From: Rhodosporidiobolus odoratus
Taxonomy: Eukaryota > Basidiomycota > Microbotryomycetes > Sporidiobolales > Sporidiobolaceae
Length of the DNA stretch: 64,000 nucleotides
Direction of reading: 5' to 3'
Assembly (NCBI GenBank): GCA_034387635.1
Contig: JAOANU010000002.1
Span: 868,001 to 932,000 of the forward strand
Positions 35,800 through 45,533 of the stretch are shown here, piece after piece (the first letter of the stretch is position 1; each line of letters opens with the position of its first letter). The position numbers and the translations under genes were made by a program. Below the pieces are notes generated by a model. The model was not told where the DNA came from. It saw nothing but the letters and a program-made list of their open reading frames with translations, and searched no databases.

Positions 35800-37400
35800 A
35801 TGCCCCGACGTCAGCCAGACAACCGCCACGACGACTTCCTGAGTGAATCGGACTTATCCGCCTCGTCTGGCGAGGAGGACGTTTCCTCCCGTCCGTACCG
35901 CGATGCACCCTCCAAGGCCTCCCTTTCAGTTCGTCGCAAGGACGAACGTGGCTCCTCTGCGTCAGAGGACGAGGACTCCAACACTAAAGGCTACGCCGCG
36001 CCGCCTGTCCTCGGTTCCAGCGATGAGAGCAGTGAGGACGAGGACGAGGAGAAGCTCGTCGGGAGTCGTCCGCGGGGCAAGAAAGCGAAGAAGCCGAAGC
36101 GCTCGTGGATCATGAGGTCTATGGAAGCGGGTGCTCAGCCTCAGCAGGTGCGTCAATGGCTCCCGAATTTGACTTTTCTCGCCATACTGACCTTTTTCTA
36201 TCTTTTCTACCCCGACTCCGGCCTATGCGAGCAGTCAAGCAACTCAGGCCTCATCATTGGCATTGTGGTGGTTGTGGTGCTCGTAGTGATCGCGGGTGGT
36301 GGGTGCGTTGATGACTTCCTCCTCTTTGCGACTTTGCGCGATCCATTGGCACCTCTACCTTTCCTCTCCTTGATCTGCCGACTCGTGGACTTCGACCGCA
36401 GCTCGTCGCCCGCAGCTGCTCACTCCCGCTCGTCGTGGTAGGCTCGGTGGCTGACATGGTTCGCTGACGCTTCAATGGTTTCACCCAGATACTGGGCGTA
36501 CTCTCAAGGAATGTTCGACTCTTCCTCATCCAGCGACTCGGGCTCGAGCACTGGTTCGTCTGGCGGTACTGGCGGAGGTTCTGGTAGGCCCTCATTCTCT
36601 CATTCTTTGCATCAGTGCAAAGCAAACTGACTTATCTGCCTTCTCTTAGCGGCTGCTACCAAGGCGTCTGCGGTAGCGACCGGCGGCTCCTCAGGGTCGG
36701 CTAGGTAACTCTGCCCCTCGTCCCTTCTCGCCTTGACCAACAGAATCTGACCCCCTATCTGTTGCTTCCTTCCTCGCAGCGGCGCGGGTGCGTCGGGCGC
36801 ATCGGCGTCGGGATCTGCGGCAGCTTCCAAAATTTCTGGCGCAAGTGCGGCAGGTGCTTCCGGATCGGCGGGTGCTTCTGGCTCAGAAGGGGCTTCCGGG
36901 GCTGCGAGCGCTTCAGGGGCCCATGCGAGTGGAGGTAAGCCTAGCCTCCAGTGCTGCACTTGCGAAAGGACCATAACTGACCTGTACCGTTCATTGTCTA
37001 CATAGCTGCAGGCGCATCCGAGAGCGGTGGAGGGAAGAGCGGCAGTCCCGACGAAGAGCACAGCGGTGGTGCGTCTGGGGCGTCAGGCGCATCAGATGCT
37101 GCTGGGGCTTCATCTGGCGGAGGTCCTCTTGCCGACATGCCTCAGCTCTACACCGACTTCCTCAAGACGGAGGTTGACGGCAAAGAGACCACTATCGTCG
37201 GTCTGTGGCAGGACACGCTCATCGGCGGCTCGCAGCCCTCGTCTACTTTCCTCACTGCGCCCGAGTCGTTCCAAACTCTTGGTGGCGAGAAGAAGCGCAG
37301 GGCTGCTTACACCTACGCCCCGCCTCCCGAACCGACCGCTCTTGCGGAGGGCATCCTTCGGCGCCGCGCTGTCAAGTGGGGCGAGAGGCAGCAACAGTAG
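35800..37400 (+). CDS. Tandem membrane protein B (paralogue of A)
   Basis: Exons 35800-36147, 36235-36302, 36489-36583, 36650-36704, 36780-36934 and 37006-37400 give 371 aa. Same plan as the preceding gene: MPR start with RHDDFLSE, acidic Ser clusters (SDESSEDEDEE), a basic patch GKKAKKPKRSW followed by GAQPQQ, one transmembrane helix (about residues 120-140, LIIGIVVVVVLVVIAGG), then YWAYSQG, a long Ser/Gly/Ala-rich stretch (GASGA-type repeats), and PPPEPTALAEGILRRR near the C-terminus. Unlike A, it keeps an extra ordered-looking block before that motif (QLYTDFLKTEVDGKETT ... GLWQDTLIGG). The introns before and after the helix sit at matching places and phases (0 and 2). Function unknown; possibly a cell-surface or stress-sensor-like single-pass protein (speculation). 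Confidence 0.78.
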
Positions 37401-39221
37401 TAACACTCAGCAGACTGGCGCTCTTCTCCTGTTTTTTTCCCTTTTTCCTGTGGTTTACCCACTTTCACTCCCTTTTGCCGTAGTACTTGGCCATGTATGC
37501 ACTAAATGCTTCAGACAGAAGTCCTCGCCTCTCTCCTTCGCGTTGACCTGGGTTGACTGCACGACTATCACCGGCGGCCCAGTCTCCATATTCTGAGGTC
37601 AGAATGGCTTGGGAGGTCTCGATCGCTTGCAGCCCGCCGCACCCGCCGCACCCGCCGCACCCGCCGCAAGTCGGCGCCGCTTTGCCTTTTGACACCTCTA
37701 CGAAGTGGTACAGCTGCCGGATGAACGGCGGAGTCGGATCTGCAGGCACTGCAGAGGACCATCCTGGACATGCTTGTCCGTCCGCGGCTGACGGGGTGAG
37801 CCGTACTGCCAGAGCTTGAAGTCCGCCAAACAGAACGAGCCCTGAGTGAAGAAGATGGTGTAGACTGGCTGAGCCTGCGGGACGGGGGGTGAGCTTCACT
37901 GTAGAATGGTTGAGAAGGTCGAAGGGGAAGTTTGGCTGACATCTTGCGGTATCAGCGGGTTCCTGCCACATTGTAGGCGAGGAAGTGACACTGTGATAGA
38001 CAGAAAGGTCGGCATGTAACACGTAAAGGTACACAACAGAAAATTACGCGTTCGATAAAGATGGAAAGACCGACCGCGCCGGAGGCGACTTGAAGTGTGC
38101 TGGCGCTGGTCTTTTCCATGGCATGCCCTCAAGTGGAGAGTCTGACCTCACAGTCACCCACATGCATTCACCGAAGAGGTGTTGAAAGGGTCTCGGTGCT
38201 GAACCGGAATGAGAAGGTCAAAACTGCAACAGTAAAAGCCGACCCGGGTGGACGCATCAGGTTGTTCAGCATGGCTCCACCGCTGTGCCCTGGGCTGCGC
38301 TGTTCTGTGAGCGCCGCAAGATCGTGGGGCAATTCATGGCGGCATAGGGATCTTGCATGCCCCCGATTGCGCGTCGAGGCAGCAGGGCACATCTTGACAG
38401 CTTGTTGACAGTGGCCCTAGGGCCTCGCACTGCCAGGTACACTCCCCAGCTTGCCGCTGTCAAACAGGGTTCTGGCCTTGCCAAAGTAGGGGTTCTGGGC
38501 CAAAGCGATACAAACAATGTCAATCGGGAACAGTAACGACGTGAGCGCCTTGCACGGCGCCAATGCTGTCCACAAGTTATAATTGTGGAGAACGCTTCTT
38601 CAGCAGCAACAAGTGGCAGACCCCATTCCACAATTGTCGAGAAGGGGCGGCAATGCCTGTTTGCATGAGCTGTCTGCCAGCGGGACATGCGTTGAAATCC
38701 GAGTCTAGGGTGTAGTATCAGGCACAACTGTCGCCGAGCCGAAGGCACAGTGCAGTCTTGAGCATACTGTCCAGGCTGCAAAAAAGTATGCCACAATGAA
38801 GAGGGTATGGGTTAAGACGTACAGCCAGGAACACCTCTTGACCTTAGAGCTGCCTACTCCTTGCGCCATGATCAATTCTTCTGTAGACTTGAAGAGCTTG
38901 AGCCCCTTCCACCGAGCGAAGTGCTCCCCAGCCGGCATGGGATTGACTATGCAGGGCAGGTCCGCTAGCGGTTGTTCAAGCGCAACCTGCGTCCAGCGCC
39001 AGCCAGTCAGACCTGCCCACTACGAAGTCAGCGAGAGCGTACCGCTGTGCGAGGGACTACCCACCGGTGGTGCTCGCTACACAGAGCGAAATGGGCACTG
39101 CGAAAAAAGGTAGATCTCTGAGAGTGAAACGACGTACAGCTCAAGCGGCAATGCAGAGATATACACACGTCCGAGTCTGACAGGAGGTAGATGGCGCAAG
39201 CGTGGTAGAAGACCGGCGGCA
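37401..39221. other. Gene-poor stretch with overlapping open frames, possibly decayed
   Basis: About 1.8 kb with no confident gene. On the minus strand 37465-38034 and 37568-37942 are open in two frames at once, partly because of the 9-nt repeat at 37633-37668. A third minus frame near 37800-37880 reads VYTIFFTQGSFCLADFKLWQ, which looks protein-like but soon hits a stop. 38266-38796 (-) is open but motif-free and Cys/Arg-rich. The stretch abuts a LINE remnant, so degraded mobile DNA is plausible. Confidence 0.4.
37633..37668 (+). repeat. Four perfect copies of a 9-nt repeat
   Basis: cccgccgca repeated four times head to tail. On the minus strand it reads CGG-rich triplets giving Cys-Gly-Gly units. 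Confidence 0.9.
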
Positions 39222-40092
39222 GTGCTCAGAAAGAGAAAAGTGAGGAGGCGGAAGACTCAGCGGCGGCACCTCCGCTCGAATGCTCTGGTCCAGTGCGCGC
39301 GGAAGAAGAAATCGGCTGCGAGTGAGAGCAATAACCTGGGCGTCTTCTGTAGACGTCAGGGAGGATCGAGAGGGCGACAACGAGGAGGACTAGCAATCGA
39401 GCTCGTCCCTGTCCTGTTGCCTCCTCCAGCTTATGGACTGGCTCTACCCGCCGTTGAGGGACCTGATGGTATTGATTGGTCGTGCCATGATCTGTCTCGG
39501 GAAGCAGTCTCTGACTGGTTTGTCCAGCGACTCCGCCGTGCCGTGCGCGCCCGTTTCCAAATTGAAGCACGCACCAGTGCCAAGCTGGATGTCATGCGTT
39601 CCCAGGTCTATCCTGATGGCATGCAGCGTTACCTTCAATTCCTGCCCCCCTCGCAACGGTTCTGCCTTGTCCGCCTTTGTCTTGGCGAGAGCGCCCTTGG
39701 AGTGTCCCTGGGACGTCATGCTGGCATACCTCGACAGAGCCGCACCTGCCGGTTCTGCCTCACGACAGAGGTTGAGGACTACGTGCACATCCTTGGTCGC
39801 TGCACCGGGCAGGCAGAACTGGTCACGGCTCGCTCCGCCTTCTGCCAAGCCCTCTGACAGCTCCCACAAAAGCGCAGTGGACTCCCCAGGCTACCTTAGC
39901 CCCTCCAGCCATGGGCTCTGGGCATTGCTGCTGAACAGTCAGAATGACAATGTCCTGCGCCTTCTTGGCCCCTTTGTCCTCCTGTGCACTCGGCAACTGC
40001 TGCTGGTGCCGTGGCGGAAGCCACGACGAGCACGGGCCCGTCTCCGCTACGAGCATGATGGCACCTATGCGGGCACTGGCCAGCGACTCTAG
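39222..40092 (+). mobile_element. 3' remnant of a non-LTR (LINE) retrotransposon
   Basis: The open frame ending at 39857 carries RFQIEARTSAKLD..., QRFCLVRLCLGESALG and CRFCLTTEVEDYVHILGRC, a C-x2-C-x9-H-x4-C zinc-binding motif. This resembles the reverse-transcriptase zinc-binding segment at the C-terminus of LINE ORF2 proteins. Reading appears to continue in another frame (LLLNSQNDNVLRLLGPFVLL, to 40092), implying a frameshift near 39858. No RT catalytic motif (YxDD) is seen upstream, so the copy is 5'-truncated and dead. Beyond it is a T/C-rich tail (40094-40190) with a small hairpin (AGCGGG/CCCGCT, 40091-40122). Alternative: a decayed unrelated zinc-knuckle gene. Confidence 0.55.
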
Positions 40093-40382
40093 CGGGTTTT
40101 TCACCTCTCGGTTTTCCCGCTTCTTTTCTTTTTTCTTCTTCTTTCTTCTTTCATTATTGTCGGGGTTTTTCTTTTTTCCCCTCATCTGCTGCTTCACCGA
40201 GTGGCGCGAAGAGCCTCCCATGTCTGGCGGGGGTTTCTCCCTCCTGGGTTTTGCCCGTCGGTTTGCAGCAATGCAAGGGGGCTACTTCTGGTCTATAGCT
40301 GGCGGGTTAAGGCTGTACTTGTACTTGTGTAGATCAGCTAGCTATGGGCCCATCGGCGAGATCCGTGGTCTGTTTGTCGATG

Positions 40383-40829
40383 TACAGCCGATCTCACAAT
40401 TTGCTTCAAATAGAAATAGGAATAGGGCAATTAGGAAGCAAATAGGAAGCGGCTCTTCCAGTCGGTACAGCAGTCTAGCGTCTCCCGGAGGGTCGGCTGA
40501 CGCCTAGCGAGCTCACAGCATACCACAGCGCATGCTCTCAGTCGTCCCTGTGTGGTCTTCAGAGTCCTCGTTGCGATGACCGCGTTCATCCCAGTTTGCC
40601 AATTGGTTCGCGCCCTTCACTCCCTCTCTGCCCGTTCACCTCGTGCAGCGCGCCCTTGACCGTCAGCTGTAGTCTGGAGCATTGGAAACCCACTCAGCAA
40701 TACATCGGAGCCATACGAGCTGTGAGAAGCGGCTTTACACGGCTTGAGCAGAATTCCTATTTGCTTCCTATTTGCTGAATTTCGGGACATTCCTATTTCT
40801 ATTTGAAGCAAATTGTGAGATCGGCTGTA
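40383..40829. repeat. Inverted-repeat element with perfect 41-bp arms
   Basis: Left arm 40383-40423 and right arm 40789-40829 are exact reverse complements over 41 bases (left arm begins tacagccgatctcacaattt). Inside each arm there is a further imperfect match built on caaataggaag units (40433-40452 and 40759-40777), extending the palindrome to about 75 bp per side. The arms are A/T-rich compared with surroundings, and the 365-bp interior has no convincing gene. I see no clear target-site duplication. It could be a MITE-like element, a transposon footprint or a cruciform-forming structure. Confidence 0.85.
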
Positions 40830-40878
40830 AAGCCTTTCCTTCCTTCCTTCCAGCTCACGTCGATCTCGCTCTGCTGAC

Positions 40879-42546
40879 ATGTCTGTACCGGAACGGCCAC
40901 AACAAGAGTCTTCTATAGCGTCTCGCGTACCCTCATCAGCCACAGTCGCTCCTCGCGCGAGGGCTCAAACTCGCCCACGCCATCCCGCACGGGTTCCCTT
41001 CTTCGCCAACGCAGCACAGCCAGAGATCGGTGAGTACATACTCGGTCACCTACAGAATCAAGGAAGCTGACACAAACTCCCGCAGTGCGCGCCAACCAAA
41101 AAGATCTCTACTACCTTTCGCAGCTGACGGAAAGAGTCGAGGATCTAGGCCGGTCACTACTGGGTACGTCGAGGCGCTCAGGGGTGCCAAGAGAAGATAC
41201 GATGGCTGATGCGATACGTGGCGAGTGCAGGCACGCGATGGTTGCAAAAATGGGGTAAAGAGCTGCAGGGTGGGAGCAAATTGGCGTACTTTGGGTTGAC
41301 AACACTGCTAGGTATGCTATTTTCCCTTCGTCTGCGGCATGAGCTTACTCGATCCATTCTGTAGGCTCGCAAACACTCGGTGAGGAGTACTGCGACATCA
41401 AGCAATATCATAGGAAGGACCGAAAGACGCCGTCCTTGCTGGTACGTCCCCTTCTGCAAGCACAGACACGCTCTCCACTGCGTGTGCTGTTCAGCCTTGC
41501 TGAAAACTCTCACCGTACAGCGCCGCACTGCCCTCGTACTGCTCCATCTCCTTTTCCCCTACTTGCTCGCTCGAATATACGCCAATCTGCGCCGTGCTTT
41601 GATCGCTCGACACGAGTCTATACGGGTTGACGCTGCCGAGACAGATCACCTGTTCCAGTCGCCATCGCCTGCAGCACCGGAACGTGGCAACAAAGACCGG
41701 ATGGTCTCGCGACTAGCCGGCATTGCGAAAGACTTGCCGTCTTTCGAAACTCTCATCGAAGATTATCTTCGGAGTGTCCACCTCGCCGTTTTTTACCTCT
41801 GTGGTCGATACTATAGCCTAAGCAAGCGGGCCATTGGAGTGCGACTTGTACTGAACCGTCTTTCATCCCATAAATCCGCTTTAGAAAGCTAACCACATTC
41901 GATGAGTCAGATCTCGATGCAAGGCCGCCGCGCCGCCTCCGCTGCCATGACGACCTCACCTGCACCCTCGTCTTACGAGGTCCTCGGCGTCCTCATGGCC
42001 GTCCAGCTGCTCGTTCGCGGTATTCTCGCCTATCGAAAACGTCGCGCCAGTGCCTCCCTCGCCGACCCCGCCGCTCAAGCCGCGGCAGAACTCGAGCGAC
42101 GCCGAAAAAAGCAGTTCACGGTGGATGGGAAACCGCTGGCACAGGTCGTGTTTGACCCGGATGATACTGAACAGGCGGCACCTTACCCTCCTGAGGACGA
42201 GGGTGAGGGGGATGGAGATGGGGAGAGAAGGTGTACGCTTTGCTTGGGGACGAGGAGGGATGCGACCGCGACGGAGTGTGGGCATGTTTGTGAGCTTCTC
42301 TCTCTCTCTGCCTCTCGATCTTTCTGTGCCTTCTCTACGACGCCGACTCCCCCAATTTCCCGCTTGCTCAGTCTGCTGGGAATGTGTGGTCGGGTGGGCG
42401 AGAGAGAAGGTAAATCCATTTCTTTTCTACTTTCACTCGGGACGAGGGTGGTGTACTGATAACTTCTGCCTCTCTTGCAGGCGGAGTGCCCCTTGTGCAG
42501 GCAAGGAATCTCGCTGTCGAAGCTTTTGCCTTTGCGGAACATGTAA
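40879..42546 (+). CDS. PEX10: Peroxin 10, peroxisomal RING E3 ligase
   Basis: PEX10 is part of the PEX2-PEX10-PEX12 ubiquitin-ligase complex that recycles the import receptor PEX5 at the peroxisomal membrane. Exons 40879-41029, 41086-41163, 41231-41311, 41365-41441, 41521-41847, 41911-42289, 42372-42409 and 42481-42546 give 398 aa. Seen: an N-terminal Pro/Arg-rich tail, QKDLYYLSQLTERVEDLG, LTTLLGSQTLGEEYCDI (Pex2/12 domain), ALVLLHLLFPYLLARI, HLAVFYLCGRYYSLSKR, SSYEVLGVLMAVQLL, and a C-terminal RING from about residue 346: CTLC, ECGH, FCWEC, CPLC (C3HC4 complete). It ends SLSKLLPLRNM. Confidence 0.96.
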
Positions 42547-42916
42547 AGCTCGTTTCGCGGGGATAGACTTCTACTGGTCATCCGTGACGCTTCCGGCGAT
42601 AAAAGCCTAAAAGCCGGCAAGGGCGTAACGCGGAAGGAAAGAGCGTGTACAGCGATAGCGCCTTGCCGACGCCTACGGTCAGGGCAAGGCGTGCGAGCAC
42701 AGCGCCAGCATTTCGAGCAGGTCGAGCAAGCTGCACTGGCCCAATGACGATTGAGAGGTTCTGCCTGCTCGCTAAGGGCGCTGAAATGCTGAGATTTGCA
42801 GACGTCGCGAGATGCGAGGCTAAGCGCAGAATGCTACGACACTGTAGCGGGCGTAGAGAGGTTTGCGGTCGGCATGGAATGAGCTGAATCGACTGCAGAC
42901 TGCAGGAGCGAACGAG
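42547..42916. other. Convergent spacer between PEX10 and mL44
   Basis: About 370 bases between two stops; 3' UTRs only, with an A-rich run (about 42945) just inside the mL44 end. Confidence 0.45.
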
Positions 42917-44518
42917 TCAATACGCTGCAGAGCGCAAGGGCGCAAAAAAAGAAAAAATAAAGGGCAGACTAACTACGGTCCCTGCTGCCGTGGAGGCATC
43001 CGCGACGTCTGCCTCTTCCGCTTTCTCTGTCGGAGATGCCGGCGATTCGACCCCCTGCTTGGCCTGTTCGATAACCTCGGGGGCGATGTCTGCAAGGACT
43101 AGTCGAGCGCAGCTGTACAGGGAAGGATGTCAAGTCAGCCGCAGGACGGCGTGCGTAGCTGCACGAGAACAGAGGGACAGAACGCGTACTTTGCCCTAGC
43201 CAAGCGCTTCCCCAATCCCTGCGCCGTCCACACCGTCCCACCGATCTCGATCGTACACATCCAAACCGGGTTATCGACCTCCTTGGTTACGAATGTTCGC
43301 TTGATCTCCCGCTCGCGGCAATATGCATGCAGCACCTGTGCCCACTGGATTTCGTCCGGATCTTCGAGGGCGGTAAGGTTCTGCGTCACGGGGACATCAG
43401 GCATTCAGGGTGAGAAGGTCACAGTCAAGGAGTGGGAAAGTAAGCAACACACCTGTCTCAGGCCAAGAGCGGTTGCTGCAGCGTTCTCCTTCGCCGCCGA
43501 GGTATTCCGACCACCTCCAAGCACTCGTGCGCCGAGGAACGTCAACTCTGCCTTGAACGTCTCCAGAGGCGGTCTCCCTTTCCTCGTAATCCTCCACTGC
43601 GGCTCAATATTTCTCTGAGCCAACCAGAGTTTGAGCGTGTACAGTGCGGTCGTGGTTCCTCGCAGACTCTTCTCCTTGGCAATCTGCTTGCGCAGTTCGT
43701 CGTATTCCTGGTTGATTGACGACCGGAAACATTGACGGAGCCATTGTCGAGCGTAAGCCATTCCTTCCTGGAAGTGTAGGCCGGCAACATAAGAGCAGAA
43801 GAGGGAGGCTTGGACGTCGGGGATTTGGGCGACTTGGGCGACGGAAACGGGGTCGGCGCGGAGGAAGGTGGTGAGCTTGTAGTGTTGACAGAGATGCGAT
43901 AGGTTGGCGGTGCTGAGAAGGGTTTCTCGTACTCGCTGTCGTAGCACACAGCGAAAACGGTCAGTAAGTTTCGAAGCAGTGGAATACAATGTGAACAAAC
44001 CTGGATCTGCTCGGCCACGAGCTTGTGGTATTTTTCAGCCAGCAGTTCCGTGATGACCATCTCGATTACTTGCTTCCCAAGAAGCTGCGCGCGACAAGGT
44101 ATCAGCTCTCGGCAGTACAGTCGGTGAAGATGGAGAAACGCACCTCATGCCGCTCGTAAGATTCCCAGCCGTACCTCCTCCTCGCCCTCGAGTTTATGCG
44201 GAGACTCTCACCTTCGGCATCGGATTGCTTTGCAGGGAGGAAGTGACCCTTTAGGGAGGGATGTCGGAAGATGGTGGGGTCTGTAACCTTGTGAAATGGA
44301 GGTTTGGGGAGGTTGAGCGGGCTGAGACGGGGTGTTTCTTTCTTGGCCCGTTGTTCTATGCGGTGTATTGTCTTTTGATTGTGACTTAGATTGATCCAAT
44401 GGCGTGGATGAGGACTTGGTGAAGGAACTCGAGGGGATGGTGATGAAGTCGAGTATCCTGCGCATCGTCGTGGGAGGGTTGGCGCGGCGTGTCGCCAAGC
44501 TTTATAAGCTACTAGCAT
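42917..44518 (-). CDS. MRPL44: Mitochondrial large-subunit ribosomal protein mL44 (RNase III-like)
   Basis: mL44 (yeast Mrpl3) carries an inactive RNase III fold and a double-stranded RNA-binding domain and sits in the mitoribosome large subunit. Exons 44518-44144, 44084-44001, 43935-43453, 43380-43190 and 43112-42917 close in frame to 442 aa. Seen: presequence-like start (MLVAYKAWRHAAPTLPRRC), FLPAKQSDAEGESLRINSRA, LLGKQVIEMVITELLAEKYH, ASLFCSYVAGLHFQEGMA (RNase III-like helices), FLGARVLGGGRNTSAAKENAA, then WMCTIEIGGTVWTAQGLGKR and RLARAK (dsRBD). Catalytic acidic residues of true RNase III are not evident. The last about 20 residues after TAAGTVV are hydrophobic and could be an unrecognised intron read-through. 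Confidence 0.82.
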
Positions 44519-44631
44519 GCTTCTTGGCGGGGTCTCGAGTCAGCTGAGCCGTGAAAGCGGTTTCTTGAGAACCAGTTGTTGTTCTTCCATTCTGCTTCCG
44601 ACCCACGACCTCGCTCACCTCGTATAAGACT
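44519..44631. promoter_or_regulatory. 113-bp divergent promoter (mL44 / thioredoxin)
   Basis: Only 113 bases lie between the start codons of two predicted mitochondrial proteins. Shared regulation is inferred from spacing. Confidence 0.5.
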
Positions 44632-45255
44632 ATGCTTGCTGCTGTTCGATCAAACACTCTCTTGGCTACCTGCCGTGCCTTCTCGACATCGCCCGCCGCT
44701 CGCAAGCACTTCCTCGCTGCCACTGCTGAACAGTTTGAGGCGCAGGCCATCAAGGGTTCAAAGGTTACCGTGGTCGATTTCTACGCCGAGTAAGCCCCCT
44801 TAACAATCTGCCAAAACTGCTCGCTGACCCTCGGCACTCGCAGCTGGTGCGGACCTTGCCGCTTCCTCTCGCCGGTCCTCGAAAGGGTCATTTCGGAAGA
44901 GTCGGGGGCTGACTGTACGTTGTCCTTTGATGCTCACCGCTTGAGGCTGACGATACGCTTGAACAGTGATGACCATCGACACCGAGGCTCAGCAAGAACT
45001 GGCACAAAAGTACAAGATCGCCTCGCTTCCGACAGTCGTGCGTTCACCTCCTAGACCTATCACTGCGATGCTCACTCGCTCACATTGTCCTATCTTTTCA
45101 CATGATCTACCTGTCACGCGGGTATCGATACACCGTCTGCTCCCCGACCTCAGCTTGCCTTCAAAAACGGTGAAATTCTCGGAAAATTCATCGGCGCACA
45201 GCCGGAGAGCGGCGTCAAGCACTTCCTGGCAGAGGTCACCAAGGAGAAGAAGTGA
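44632..45255 (+). CDS. TRX3: Mitochondrial thioredoxin
   Basis: Thioredoxin, a disulfide reductant; the N-terminal extension points to mitochondria. Exons 44632-44789, 44844-44914, 44967-45037 and 45154-45255 give 133 aa. Seen: presequence MLAAVRSNTLLATCRAFSTS (Arg/Ser/Ala-rich, with a likely cleavage site near RAFSTS), VTVVDFYAD, intact active site WCGPC (about residues 54-58), SLPT with the cis-Pro, and LAFKNGEILGKFIGA. The active-site exon joins at GA|C to make the Asp before WCGPC. It shares a very short upstream region with mL44. Confidence 0.95.
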
Positions 45256-45533
45256 TTGCGTGTGCCAAGGAGATGGAGAGATTAGTAGTACATGACGAGC
45301 GCTGGAACGCTGTTGTATCAATTTTCTGCAGTATGCTGCTGCCTCGTCCCGCTGTTGCTTGTGTAGCTCGCTATCCGGGGCCCCTATTGCTGCGAGTTTG
45401 TAGGTCTGTGACCTTGACCCGGAAGCTGAATCTACAAAGGCAGAAGGAGAACGGAATCCTCCGACCTTGCTCGGTTTGCTTTCTCCTCACTCTCGTTAAC
45501 ACTTACACTCGTTCTCACGCTTGCTCCTCATCG

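Noticed and set aside
38266..38796. 176-aa minus-strand open frame
   Set aside because: Cys/Arg-rich, no motif, no introns in an intron-rich genome; probably non-coding or decayed.
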